Origin: Azolla caroliniana | Lineage: Eukaryota > Polypodiophyta | Direction of reading: 5' to 3' | Assembly: GCA_043228905.1 (NCBI GenBank) | Contig: JBHGNT010000011.1 | Span: forward strand, 20,770,001 to 20,834,000 | Length of the DNA: 64,000 nucleotides | Shown: one piece after another, positions 37,381 to 49,660 of the stretch | Layout: the number at the start of each line of letters is the position of its first letter | How positions within the stretch are numbered: position 1 is the stretch's first letter | Program-made: the position numbers and the translations under genes | The notes under the pieces: model-generated | Seen by the model: the letters and a program-made list of their open reading frames with translations, nothing else | What the model was told of the DNA's origin: nothing | Databases searched by the model: none

Positions 37381-40300
37381 ATTCATAAGATTTTTTGAGC
37401 TTGTGCCCAACCAATCAATCATGAAAGCTTTTTCCTTCTTGCCCACCTATTATAATGTTTTGTCCCTTGTGAATTCCACCCAATTGTTTTTGTGATGAGG
37501 CTTACACAAATGAGTTCTCCACTTTCTCAATTGGGCCTTACCTTTCATCACACACAAGAGTGTGCAACTAACTCTTAGATGTCGTGCAACGTTCTTTCTT
37601 GACCAATTTATTCGTATTGCACTCACTTGTATTTTCTTGACCATTATTGAATTGTCTTATTGTCCGTCTCTTTGCCCACAATGAATGTTCATTGACTCCT
37701 CTGATCAGTTGCCCAAACGAATGAAGCTCGTTAAACAACTCTGTGTTTTTAAACTCCGTCCACCTCTCAAGTGTAACCAAATGCAACATTTTGGTCATAT
37801 TTTCAATGTTTGGACCTTTTGAATCAACCAAACCGTTGTCATTTCATCCGCCACCTAGTGTAATTGGGTCTTTTAAAATGTGAGATACTTTTCCTCTTCG
37901 TCCATTGTAATGTGAAAGCAAGCTTCATAGCACACTGGTTAATGGTGATTTGGTTTCGATAAATAACCGAGTCAACGACCTTTATAAAAGATCAACGTGT
38001 TTTTTTAGTAATGAAAAAGCTATAAAAACTTTTCCATCCTAAACTATAATGCTTATAATAACTATATTCAAATTAGGCTCTCAAATCAATATTGCCTCTA
38101 CTATAAAAAAAAAGATAATTGTTTTCGTATTGACCCATAGACTTTTTAGTTACTTTTCAAGCTTGGCTTTTCACGTTGTCTCTACTATGCAAACATATAT
38201 ATATATAAGATCTACAATAACTTTTCCAAGTAGGGCTCTTGAAACAATGGGATGATGCAACAAAAAAATGCTCACTCTAAGATATAGCCATTACATTACT
38301 TTTCGATATAGGCTTCGGAGAACAGTAGAGAGTTTTATTGGAGGGGCGGTGCTAAAAAAGTGACGATAAAATATAGAAAGAGCGTGTCATTAGATATCGA
38401 CACATACACATGAATTGTCACCTGGGACAATGTTGAAACAAGCTGATTACTCTTCTCGTTAAAATGTGAGATTGGCTTTGGCTCTTTTCACATATGGAAT
38501 GAAGAATCCTTTATGGTACATTGCACCTTATCTCCTCAAATTGTATACTCAAAATAAGATCATCTCGTGTTAGAAGTAAAAAACTTGCATGTTTTTAGGC
38601 ATGTAGTATTTTTATCTCCACTCCACTAATATTTCCATGGACTTCTCTACTTATTTACTTATACCTCATTTGAACAACATAAATTCATCATTGTATGCAA
38701 TGTCACCTACTCTTAAATGGACACATACAATAGAGGTGAGATGAAATGTCTCCTTATGTTTTCTATATGTACATTTCTCAAGTAATATACTAAGGTGTAT
38801 CTTTCTTGAAAAAAGAAGAAGAAAAATGGACACATACAAAGTGAAAACAAAGCTCCCTAGGAGACATTATTGATTTTGTCCAAAGTCTGCTCAAAACTAG
38901 AGCTTATTGTTCCCATTGTGAATTTTCATTTGGTGGGAGAGTTCTGCAACCTACCCACCCATATTATAGATGTTTCCTTATTTAAAAAATACTTGTTGCG
39001 TTTCCATACTTTCAAGAACTTGAACTCTTCCATGGAAAGGAAACAATTGCCTCTTGCTTAAAAGTGTCACATTCTCTTAAGTAAATATGATTTTTTGGAC
39101 CTTCAAACGAATATGTTACTCTTATGGTTTCATGTATTCAAATTCATGAGATCCAAAACTTGCTTTCATAATGACGCTATAGTGACAAATTATTGGAACC
39201 GCATAATCCATCAATCCGAGGTATGACTTTCGCCAATCCCTTTGAAGTCATTATTGTCATTGAAACCCATCACAAAGTGACATGCACCCTTCACCAACAC
39301 TTTGGAGTCTATTCTTGCTTTACAGTTAGAAGGTTGTCGTCATTTGTGTGAGCATTTTGCACGAGTGTCAATAAAGACTATATCATGCCCTTTCACAAGT
39401 GTCTTTATGTTGTTTCATTTTTGTTGTAACCTCTATCCACAAACCGATTCGCATGAAATGTATATCTTGTTTCTCTCCCTCAAATGTTTTTTTTTCTCTT
39501 CATGGTTTATGGATAAAATATATTGTTCTTTCCTTTGATAAATGCGAACAACTCTCCAAATATGAATGTTGCCCTTGTTGCATAAATAACGTCGAATAGA
39601 ATAATTTCAAACAGAGACCAAATTTTGCCATAAGTATATCTAGTATATAATCATTCTAAGACCTCTTGAAATGATGGAATTCAAGTTTTCTTCTTTCTAA
39701 ATGGATAATTCACATGTTCATTATACTTTTCGTGTGACCTTTATTTTGAGATTGATTATATGTGGTGGCATTCATATATGTTTGGAAAATACATATATGT
39801 TTGCGTCCGTCCTATAACAAAGTGTCAATCAACCTTATAATGTTGTGATCCTCCATGGTCCACTTACTCCAAATCCACTCGAATCAACATCTCATCAAAT
39901 CTTCTCAATCACCTAATATGTTTGTTTCGTGTTTCCTCTAGAAATGTAGACAAGCAAGACTTTTCGATAGAAAATTTTGTGTTTAACATAGGACTCTCTC
40001 AAAGTTCCGTTGCAATAATATAATCATATATGTGCATCAACAAAGCAAATGCTTCTAGGGAAAGAAATTTAATAAACACCTAGGAAATATAAGTTGCATT
40101 GGAATGCTAACAAAGCCTAGGAAATATACATGTTAATATCATATAATATGTGATAGAGAGACATACCAAACATCTTGAACGAGGATGTGAAGATGTTAAA
40201 TTTGTTTTTTTATAAGCTTGCTTTCTAAGCATCGAATGACAACCATACTCATGTATATCTACTCTAGATACATGTGTCCTTTGGAGATCCATTTCATAAT

Positions 40301-43300
40301 TTGTGAAACTCAAACTTTCCTCCAAACTATGAGTATTAAATAAGTACTTCAACATATAGGTATAATTTGTATACGGTAATTTGAATGTAGTGTTTGTATA
40401 TGAAGTTGCCCATGTTGCATCCATTTCTAGGAAACATAGCTTATTCCAATTATCCTGGAAGGATGATGGATATGTACATACATTTGTGTGCAGTTTATTG
40501 AAAAAAATAAAACTCGCAACATTAATGGATATTCTCTCGTGTTGGTTTGGCAACATAAGAACCTAATTTATCGTAAGTTCAATTATATTGTGTACTTGTA
40601 CATAGTCAAAAATGATATATCGGTGCATGCACGTTGTGCCACACACACACACACAATATGTTTGTACAAACACAATACTCACATGGGGGAGTCCTTTTGG
40701 CCCACGTTATAAAAACAAAATATTTGAAGATTTGGTTAGTACAATAAGGTACATGATTTTGTATTGAAGGATCTTAGCTGAACTTTGATGATATACATAA
40801 CCATATTACCATATCTCTATATTCGTATCGTACTCTATGAAATTATAGTACCTGAGAGCGCATGGTTGTCTTTTTAGTTGTATCCAAGGTTTTTCGGCTT
40901 CTTTTTAGTTACTTGTATCAAATGTTTTTTGGTTTAGTATAATCCAATGCACTCATTGTATATATACACGATTATCGAGTGTTTGCTTAATCTTTTGTAT
41001 CAACACTCAATCATATCCAAGGTTTTTATTATGTGTGTGCATTCAAGTTGCAAATGTAGTGGCACATCATTTAATTACCCATAATAGCATAAATGAACGA
41101 ACAAATTGCCAAAATCATTTATAGAAGACCATTTTGGTATCAATGCTTTTACATTCATCCACATCGGACTAGCCAAACATGGTAATTGTGTCATCAATAG
41201 GTGACCATAGCCATAAATGTGCCAAACAATATTGAAAACTAGAGTTTACTTAAAAGTTTCACCTTTGTGTAAGGTTGTAACCTAGCCTTACGAGGGACAC
41301 ATGAACATCGTATGTTTAGTTTCAATATCTACATTTGAGTTCGTCTTGACGAGGAAATGCATTTCTAGCTCATATATGTGGCGTAGTTAACATATTATTT
41401 GAGCCAAGAGAGATGCTTCTGCCATTATCTGAATCTCTCTCTCTCTCTCTCTCTCTCGCAATAACAATGAAAAGGTGCACAAATGTCATAACTTGTGAGC
41501 TTGTGAGCATGTGCCATGGGGGGTGGCAATCTTCATATTGTTATTATTTAACATGGGCCAATGCTTTTCGTGGGGATAAGTGGAATAACTATTTTCAAGT
41601 CAGTGTGCAATAGAGAAAGAGCTAAAAAAAGTGCCATTTTTTAACATTGGAGAGACCTAAGTTCAAATCCCAAGAGCAAAAAGAGCCCCCTTTTTTTAAC
41701 TCTCCTACTAACTTTTTAGTTATTTTTTTATTAGTTATGTATTGAATGTGGCGGTTGTGGTTTTTCTGTTGTGTGTGTATAAATTATAAGAACACTATAA
41801 TATTGTTGTTATTGTTATTATTGTTACAACGTGATGATGAATTGATGATCTCTATTTATTCAATGTGCCCCTCCAAAGATCCTAGAAATGAGATAGAAAT
41901 AAATAAAATCCAATCCTCACGCAACTATACAAAATATCCTTCCTAAAAGCCATCGGGCATAGACTATAGTGATAATATTAGGCCTTCATAGCAAGTGGAA
42001 TTCCAATCCCTCACCTCAATACAATGTTTCACGTCCTTAGATAGTGAACAAAGATACATAAATGACTAGGCTCTGATAGCGGCTGCCTCGCCGCCATTTT
42101 GACTTCCATTTTTGTCCTTCCTTTGTTTAAGCACGACAATAAGCCATTTTGTACTCTCGAGTCTCTCCAACCTTTAGAAAAAGAAAACCAACCAACATAC
42201 ATTCTCACATTCACTCCATGCTTACTTGATGTTGCTAAGGAAACACTTCAATCACAATTATTCATCCTCAACAACTCCTAGACATGCTTTGTTATCTGCA
42301 TACTTTTGAAGCTACCTTCATAATTAATTATAGACTCTACTCGTCAATTACATTCTTCTTCCCCTCTTCTCCAACCACCTTGCAATAGAAGATGTTTGAA
42401 ACTACATCCATTCTTGGATACTTTATTCTCCCGCCGCCTTCTCTTTCTTTGCCTATAGGCTATTAGGATGAGGACACATTGTTCTTGCTTTGCCCCTCCT
42501 ACTAGAATGAAGTCTTGTTCATGTTGCATGTCCCCTCACAAGGACAAGACCAAATAATTTACATTACCTTTTCAACTTTCTCTATACAAATCTAGGGTGA
42601 TCCCATTATGCCCACACAATGATCAATTGCCATTATACCAAGGGAAATTCCATTATGCGCATTCTCCGATTCTCCATACCGACACATTGTTTATGCCTCC
42701 TATTTCAATTTTAGTTGTACATAATCTGAAAATCAATTTTGCCAACTAGAATTTTCTTTCCTATGTTGTCTCTACCTGAGATAATAATTTGATTGTAACA
42801 CAAGCGCAAGTAATAGATTAATCGCATCTCAAGTTATGTTGTGTAATGAAAGAATGGATGAAGAGATGAAATTTTGTTTTTACAACATGTTGCACGGATT
42901 TCATAATTCTTTAGTTTTAGACATAGCCTTTCCAATAAGATGTATTGTACTTGTATGAATTTGGGACCAACTTCAATAAACTACCAGTCAAATTTAGACC
43001 AATTCACTTTAACATAATCTCCATGTTTCCAATAGTTTCAATGGTTGTAGTTGTATGATGTTATTTGCCAAGATGGTGTCAAAATTAATATCACCAAAAC
43101 TCTATCTATAGTAAAATGTGCAATATCAAATATCACTCGAGGATTTTTTTAATCTAAAACTTGTTGAGTGGGTATCTCCTCTTAGTCAAATTATCGATTT
43201 AATTCCCCAAATGTACAATAACCTTGATCATTTACATAGGGCTTCGAAAAATAATATCCACTAAAAGTAACCCATTTAAGCTCTCACAAGCTCCCTTTAA

Positions 43301-44343
43301 ATTACTCAAGACAAGGGGAATGGTTTCTTTGGATAATCTTCCAAAGCTTCATGTGGGAGGAGACTTTGATACAAGGTGATAACATGGAATTAGTGTAATC
43401 ACTTAATGTATGAACTTTTGGTTTCCACCAATCAACCTTATCAACTAAATTGTAGCCAAATGGCCGACATACAACATACAATTTGTTAAACTATTAACCT
43501 AAGTTGAAATACCCCAATAATTAGTTGCTACCGGCATCACCATAATTTATCCTCGCGTGTAGAATGCTATGGTACAAATAACCACAAGATTAATTATTGG
43601 TCTAATCTATAATTTCAACTCTAAGTGATATGCATGTTCCTCGATTCTAGTATGTCAAGATGTAATTCATTTTCATTGTGGAATTCCTCAATCATGTGAA
43701 GTAAATGTTGACACCATGAGATGCATACCCAAATGTTCACTTAAGCTCGGTACCAAAATGTCACTCAAGACATGATAAATTTCTAATCCTCTTTGAATGT
43801 TATACCAACACCACAAGTTTTCGTAATTAAGAAAAACAATTCACGTAATTTCTTATCAATAAAAACCTACTTTCATACAAATTTGCTATATGTCTTATAA
43901 TTTTAGTATTTCGATATGTAATTACAAGATTGGAGCTTCAAATTTCCAAGAAACCTCAAAGTTTTAACTCATACACTTAACCTCATAGTCTCTTGACATG
44001 GGCGTTTTGCACTTCAAGAAGTTCTTCCATATTTCGATAACACAACTAAAAGTTACTTTCTTAAATGAGTTTTATAAATTGGTTGTCATCCAGACAATAC
44101 CAGTTTTTTTAAGTTGCACGATAATGCAACTCAAGTTTCTTTGTTAATCAAACTTCATAAATTCGTCTTGACAATATTTGATTTGGGATACTTTTGTAAT
44201 TTGTCTAATTTGAGAGTGAAATGAAGTTCCTTTAAAATACCAATAAATGGCAAAGACTTAAAAACCTATGAATTCAAATTGTTGTATGCCATTATCAATA
44301 TCCAATTTAACATTGAACTTAAAAACCTTGATCAAGGCCCCTA

Positions 44344-44484
44344 ATGCTAAAAAGTGCCCCTAAAAGTTACGTTCAACACACAAGCCAAAATGATACTTCG
44401 ACGATGAACCTTAAAACACTATTTATCATTATGCTAAAAAGTGCCCTTAAAAGTTACTTTGAGCATACAAGCCAAAATGATATT
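44344..44484. repeat. Direct repeat with 87-bp offset
   Basis: ATGCTAAAAAGTGCCC(C/T)TAAAAGTTAC begins at 44344 and again at 44431, and the similarity runs on through ACAAGCCAAAATGATA. Copies are about 53 bp with a diverged spacer. Confidence 0.85.
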
Positions 44485-44769
44485 AAAACATTAAAATGAG
44501 TTGATGCCAAGGTAGTTAGACAACCTGAGAATAGAGCTAAAAAAACTTGGATACAACATTGAAATGTTGCTAACATGATTAAAACGGCTGATTTGAAACT
44601 TCAATAACATCAAAATCATAAGAAAACATTTGTCTAAAACTTGGGCAACATCAAATCATTTCGTGTTCTAAGCTAATATATTTATTGCATATATAATTAC
44701 TTGCCTCCTACCCATAGAAACATCGGGCCACATAAAGTGGGTTTAGTGAGTTGATGACATCAAATTCTA

Positions 44770-44951
44770 GACAAAGTGTGTTTTTCAAATGTCTTAATAT
44801 CATATAATGGACTCTCAAACCGTGTGGTCATAAAAAGTCCCATTCCACTACCTCTCGACAAAGTGTGTTTTTCAAATGTCTTAATCATATAATGGACTCT
44901 CAAACTGTGTGGTCATAAAAAGTCCCATTCCATTACCTCTCGACAAAGTGT
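44770..44951. repeat. Tandem repeat, two full copies and a partial third, period 87/85 bp
   Basis: GACAAAGTGTG starts at 44770, 44857 and 44942. The first two units are almost identical apart from a 2-bp deletion in the second; the third stops after about 10 bp. Confidence 0.93.
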
Positions 44952-45523
44952 GGGCTTAAAGTCTTAATTCGTTTAATAAATTTGTCAAAGTGTACAAACT
45001 TTCAAATTAAGGGTCATTCTAAGACTTGCAAATTCAACTAGAAGGCAATAAAGAGCGGCTTGAAAATGATGCTATTAAATTAGTTTGGATGACAATAAAA
45101 GCATAATGTGATTCATTCAATTTAAGATGATCAAGAGTGGCACCAAAAATTGACTCATTCAAGTAATTTGGGTAACATTAAGATCATCATTATGTGATTC
45201 TCATTTTGCCAACCAAAAAACAATCCATTATAAAAATGTCTCAATTGTTTCATGGTTAAATCAAATTTTAGTCTTAAGAAGTCTCATTACCTCTAGCTTT
45301 GAGGGAGAGTAATAGTTTAGTTTCTTGGACGTTAAATTTTCTTAAGTATTTCAAATTAAAGATGAAAATGTTACCCTATCAAGAAAAGATGAGCTAGTTT
45401 AGAAATGTGAGTTATAGATTATATGCATTCAATGTGTCGAGCATATGACAGGCAAGGATCTTTAGGATGTGAGAGGGAAGTCCTAACAACTAAGCAAAGA
45501 AATAACGTATGAACAAACTAGAC

Positions 45524-45660
45524 CTCTAAAGTGAACTCCATGCCAAAATCAAATGGTTTTGGTCCTGGGAGCACTAGTAACATTGGGAGATCTCCAAAGT
45601 CAACTCCATGGTAAAATCAACATTTTTGGGCTTGGGAGAACTAGTTGCATAATAGGTAAC
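45524..45660. repeat. Diverged direct repeat, 68-bp offset
   Basis: CTCTAAAGTGAACTCCATG at 45524 and CTCCAAAGTCAACTCCATG at 45592 head two diverged units, both containing a GGGAG(C/A)ACTAGT-like word. Confidence 0.65.
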
Positions 45661-46324
45661 CACATAATAGAACATTTGACTAAACGTGATGATAGTTTGT
45701 TGCACATGAATGGTTTGCACAACCATAATTGGATGTGACCAATTATAGTGGTTTGCATGAACAAATCATGCACGACTCATTGCTAATTTTAGAATTAGAA
45801 ACCACAAACATGAGTGAAACTTCCAATTTCTGATACTAGTGATGAATTTTGGGAAAGGAAGTTGAGTATGGAACTTTTTGTTCAACAAGAAACCTTGGGT
45901 CAACAAGATGATCTTTTAAGGGATCAATATCAACTTCTTGCTCACAAGCAACCCTCATCCCAAAGGTAAACCATTTATTCAATTCCCTACTAAAGAGATC
46001 AATAGTAAGAAAACACTAGAGAGATCAATATCAAATTCTGGATAATGGCCAATCAACATGCCCATTGGTGAACCAACCTTTAATATTAGGAAAACAATTT
46101 GACCTAGAGCTTGCCAATAGATTGGATGAGAAATTTTCCTTGCAGAAAGTCGATGGACATGGCATGACATGCCAACCTTTGAATCAAGTACAAAGTTTTG
46201 ACTTCATAAGTTCTTGATTTTCTAGCTTCATACAAACATTATGGCAAGACACATGGTAGAATGTGTATAATAAGAATGTGAATATTATATGAACACACAA
46301 ATGCATGTGGCTATGGGAAGGTGT

Positions 46325-46595
46325 CATTGCCAAGCATTAATCTCATGCATTTCAATGGTGATGGCAAATGTCTCACACAAAGTGAAAATTTATGCAAAAT
46401 AATATGTCCTCATGGGGGTTGCACATCAAAGGAAAGGCAAAAACTTTGCATGACATTGGCGAAGCATTGATCTCATGCCTTTCAATTAAAGGTGAAGGTA
46501 ATTTCAAGCACAAATGAAATAAATATTATGTAAAATAAGATGTCATCACAACTTGCACATAAAGAGAAGGCAAATACTTTGAAGTTTGCATGACT
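46325..46595. repeat. Diverged tandem duplication, 130-bp offset, downstream of the oleosin gene
   Basis: AAGCATT(A/G)ATCTCATGC occurs at 46332 and 46462. The following about 120 bp align with gaps, sharing ATGTAAAATAA/ATGCAAAATAA, TTGCACAT and GCAAA(A/T)ACTTTG words. Confidence 0.7.
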
Positions 46596-46745
46596 AAAGA
46601 AAAACTTACATTTAAAAAGAAGGATGTGACTTTCTATTATATACAATAGATCATGAGAGTATGGAATATATTTTCCATGTTATTTGAGGACATAAAAAGA
46701 AAGAGAGCTTATGTGCATGTAGAATGACCTTATGATATCGACAAT

Positions 46746-47240
46746 TTAAGCTCCGGGCGCAGCTTCTACCGCTTTTCCCTGTATGGTGTCTGCAATGTCA
46801 CGAGCTTTGTGGCGCACTTGTTCTGCGGTGTCATGGATACGAGCACGTGCATAATCCACTTGTTGGGTGCCAGGAGGGTGACGACCTTGGAAGTAGTTGT
46901 AGAGCCATGCACCAAATGAAGCGACACCCCAAGTGGCCACACAACCCAATGATGCTGCCGCTGATGCAGAAAACACTAAGAAACCCAAGGGGACCAATAG
47001 AGGGCCAAATAACATGAGTAAAGGGCTTAAGAGAGGGAGGGCAAATGCAGCTCCGCTGACAAGCATGAGTCCAGCAAGGCAAAAGGCCAATGTCGCAGCT
47101 AATAACTGGTGCCAATGGTCTCGGAGCTTTTCCATGATTCCACCCGTATGTTCGCGAGCCTGTCCAACCATATTTCCGGCTCGCTCACGAACTTGTCCGA
47201 CGGCACCTCGTGCTTGATCCTTTGCCTCTTGAGCCGACAT
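46746..47240 (-). CDS. Oleosin, lipid-droplet structural protein
   Basis: A 164-residue, intronless protein. Residues 1-43 are amphipathic and polar, 44-115 form the long uncharged hairpin that inserts into the oil-body monolayer, and 116-164 are amphipathic. The proline knot is at P73-P84 (P-LLMLF-G-P-LLV-P), matching P-x5-S-P-x3-P except that Ser is Gly. After the hairpin, YNYFQGRHPPGTQQVDYAR matches the family's typical junction. Oleosins coat triacylglycerol droplets and stop them fusing in seeds, spores and pollen. I start at MSAQEAK; an open frame upstream begins only with GTG and reads a (GT)n leader. Both flanks carry LEA-like Ala/Lys/Arg/Gln amphipathic repeats. Highly likely an oleosin; subclass not determined. 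Confidence 0.95.
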   Translation of the reverse strand: MSAQEAKDQARGAVGQVRERAGNMVGQAREHTGGIMEKLRDHWHQLLAATLAFCLAGLMLVSGAAFALPLLSPLLMLFGPLLVPLGFLVFSASAAASLGCVATWGVASFGAWLYNYFQGRHPPGTQQVDYARARIHDTAEQVRHKARDIADTIQGKAVEAAPGA

Positions 47241-47319
47241 TTTGTTTTGTTGTTGTTGGTACCTCCTGAAGTGAGAACACACACACACACACAAACAAAC
47301 AACACTCTTGCTCACTCAC

Positions 47320-47327
47320 TAAATATA
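47320..47327 (-). promoter_or_regulatory. TATA box of the oleosin gene
   Basis: TATATTTA on the minus strand, about 80 bp upstream of the ATG at 47240. That predicts a leader of roughly 50 nt including the (GT)n run at about 47278-47294. Confidence 0.6.
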
Positions 47328-47381
47328 GGATTTGATGCGTCAAAGTACACAAAATGTCAATGTAACAAACACAAACAATAA

Positions 47382-47385
<4 letters not shown>

Positions 47386-47414
<29 letters not shown>
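47386..47414. repeat. (TA)n microsatellite in the oleosin upstream region
   Basis: Uninterrupted TA dinucleotides about 150 bp upstream of the oleosin start codon. Confidence 0.95.
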
Positions 47415-47416
<2 letters not shown>

Positions 47417-47572
47417 TAAGAAGCCTAATCTTCTTATAAGGTAGCAGAGAATTTCTTCTTTATTGTTAGTGATGTGATGATTACGTATACAACCTCATGA
47501 TTCCCAATCTTTATCCTACTATATTTTTCTTTAATTTAGGCATATTATGTTGTTCACCGCTTTCCTAGAGGA

Positions 47573-47595
47573 TGCATGCACTCGCCCCACGTGGC
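47573..47595 (-). promoter_or_regulatory. ABRE/G-box plus RY element upstream of the oleosin
   Basis: On the minus strand GCCACGTG (G-box/ABRE core CACGTG; 47588-47595 in plus coordinates) is followed 7 bp later by TGCATGCA (RY motif; 47573-47580), about 330-355 bp upstream of the start codon. In seed plants ABI5-type bZIPs bind ABRE and ABI3/FUS3/LEC2 B3 factors bind RY, and the pair drives oleosin and storage-protein genes. Confidence 0.65.
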
Positions 47596-47599
47596 ACAC

Positions 47600-49219
47600 A
47601 TAAAAATAGGCTTTTTTAAAATTTTAGCAATTTCTAGACACAAAACAACCAAACTTTAGATTTCCAACCTCTCTCTCTTTTCCTCATCGTGTATGAAATG
47701 ATAAAAAGTCTCTCTCTTCTACTTCTCAAATTCATCCTTTTGAAATCATAGTGTAATGTAATGGAGTGTCTCTCCTCTAAATCAACTTCATCATATAAAT
47801 CTAGATGCATGTTGCCATCCTTGCAACATAGTAGGATTCCCGTGCAATGTATAGGAATGGTGCTTTTCTAAATCGTGACAGTCATATAGATCCATTTGTA
47901 CGTTGTCATCCTTGTACTGTAGTAGGATACCCTCTTCACAACTCTTCCCGACCATTGAAATGATCACGTTTTCCTCGCAAATGTAAAGATGAAAACTATC
48001 CTTTCAAAGACAATGCTAACAAGAATATAAGTGCTCAATTGAGTGTTATTGCAACTCATGAATTTTTTATGTTTGTTTATCGCCATTTTGTCTCGTTTTG
48101 CTTGTTATTGTATGTAGTCAATCAAAATCATGTTGACGTATTTATGCTTAAATAAGTTATCGTGATTTTGATTGGTTGAGTCAAATTACATGTATGTTGT
48201 TGTGGATATAGCAATGCGTTAAAAAACACATTGCACAATTTACCACTTGAACACCACTTCAATTGATCTAACTAACTAGCAAGATTTCCTTCTTGACTTG
48301 CGTGAATATAGCCTAAGCTACCATTGCCCAAAGTTTGTTTTTTGATCTCCCTCAAACAAGCTTGATTTTTGCACTTTTTTATCCTCCTTCATAATTGATC
48401 TCTTAAACGATAAACATATCCATATATTTTCATTGTAATCTTCCCCTTATTTGCTTTATATGTTTCTTACCTTGCGATAAGAAACCTTTGAATTTCATGA
48501 GTGAGTGTGGAAGGATTCTTTAAAATAAATGTTGGTTTTGTCATGCACATTATTAAGTCACACCTTAATTAAAACTAGGAATGTACATTCTGCATGATGT
48601 AGCACTTATGCAAATGGTGAAATTCGAACCGCATTAATGCAATAATATGGGTCATGGTATTCACATGTGACAAAATGGTTCACCAATGGCCTTGAAATCG
48701 AGAATTTGTTACCCTTACTCTACACATGGTTTTGCAGCAAGATCCATAGCAAGAAACTCTATTTCCAAAAGATTTGCATCACACATGAGATCTTCATCCC
48801 ACAAAGATGGCATGATACAAATATCATTTTATGAACTTCAAATAAGATGAATTCGTATAGAGGCAAAGGTACATTGTTGTCTACATGACCCTATAATGGT
48901 CACAAAGTAATAAGCCTAACCCGAGGTCTCCTTATACCAACCAGAGATCACAATAGACATAATTTTCATCTTCCATAACTATTCATACCATACAATTTAC
49001 TTAAATACTCTACTTATAAACCAACTAAAAAATCATTACACATGTATGCATTACCATCATTATCATGGATCTCTAGGAAAGCTTGAACTTTTTTGCAATA
49101 TGGATAACTTCAACTAAGACATATTTGTAATATCCCGTCTATTTTTATTTTGAATATTGTAATTAGGTTACCGTAGTGGTAAGATTCTTAGACTATCGAT
49201 TCTAGTCTTTACATTTTGC
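47600..49219. other. Intergenic, no gene seen
   Basis: AT-rich sequence upstream of the oleosin promoter module. No coding or repeat feature was recognised. Confidence 0.45.
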
Positions 49220-49313
49220 TTAATTTACTAGATGCCATTGTGTAATGTAGGGGGTTGAGAGTATGATCCTTTGGTCCCCAATGGAAAACCTTACCAATTG
49301 AGCTACATCCATC
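49220..49313 (-). mobile_element. tRNA-derived SINE, copy 2
   Basis: On the minus strand it reads GATGGATGTAGCTCAATTGG and aligns along its length with 29259-29350. The A box is TAGCTCAATTGG; the B-box region is diverged. It starts only a few bases after the 3' end of a LINE-derived segment on the same strand. Confidence 0.65.
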
Positions 49314-49660
49314 TGGATCTCTCTTTATTGATGGAAAAAACAATTATATTAATAAAGGTGTGCCCACTACAACTTGTTGGTATCATTACTACATGGGCAG
49401 TAGGATATGTTGAATCGTCAATAGCGAAGACGAACGCTCCACTAAGAAAAGAATTTTGAGTACTTAATCTAATAAGCAAAATAACTACATCAATACTCCT
49501 ATTAACTTTCGTAGGTATGTTCTAAATCCATGCCCATTGTCAATTACAAAAGCATTGTGCATATCCTAATTATGACACAATCCCCTCTATCTCTAAATGA
49601 GGGAAACAATCTCCATATTATATGCTCTCAAGCAAGCTTATGTAAACACACCCATTGTCT
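49314..49660 (-). mobile_element. LINE 3'-end fragment, related to the 26-27 kb segments
   Basis: On the minus strand, 49650-49540 aligns with the WYMRNAFMFD-type segments at 27240-27100 and 26829-26690 (shared words CAATGGGT.., ATATGG/ATATGC, AATGCTTT). The fragment ends at about 49316 in AATAAAGAGAGATCC, a very short (GA) tail. It is a decayed, non-coding copy. Confidence 0.5.

Larger units (their letters stand above)
37381..46745. other. 9.4-kb intergenic region, no gene seen; several short tandem duplications
   Basis: The region is AT-rich with only short random open frames. A (CT)n tract lies at about 41429-41458, a B-box-like GTTCAAATCCC near 41662 stands alone, and duplications at 44344, 44770, 45524 and 46325 are reported separately. 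No transposon protein or RNA gene was recognised. Confidence 0.5.

Noticed and set aside
37450-37831. Minus-strand overlapping frames resembling a degraded transposase.
   Set aside because: Composition only; no conserved motif.
41641-41710. A tRNA or SINE at an isolated B-box-like AAGTTCAAATCCCA.
   Set aside because: No A box at the right distance and no second copy noticed.
47241-47315. N-terminal extension of the oleosin by 25 residues.
   Set aside because: It begins at GTG, contains a (GT)n run read as CVCVC and lies in the probable leader; the family starts at the ATG at 47240.
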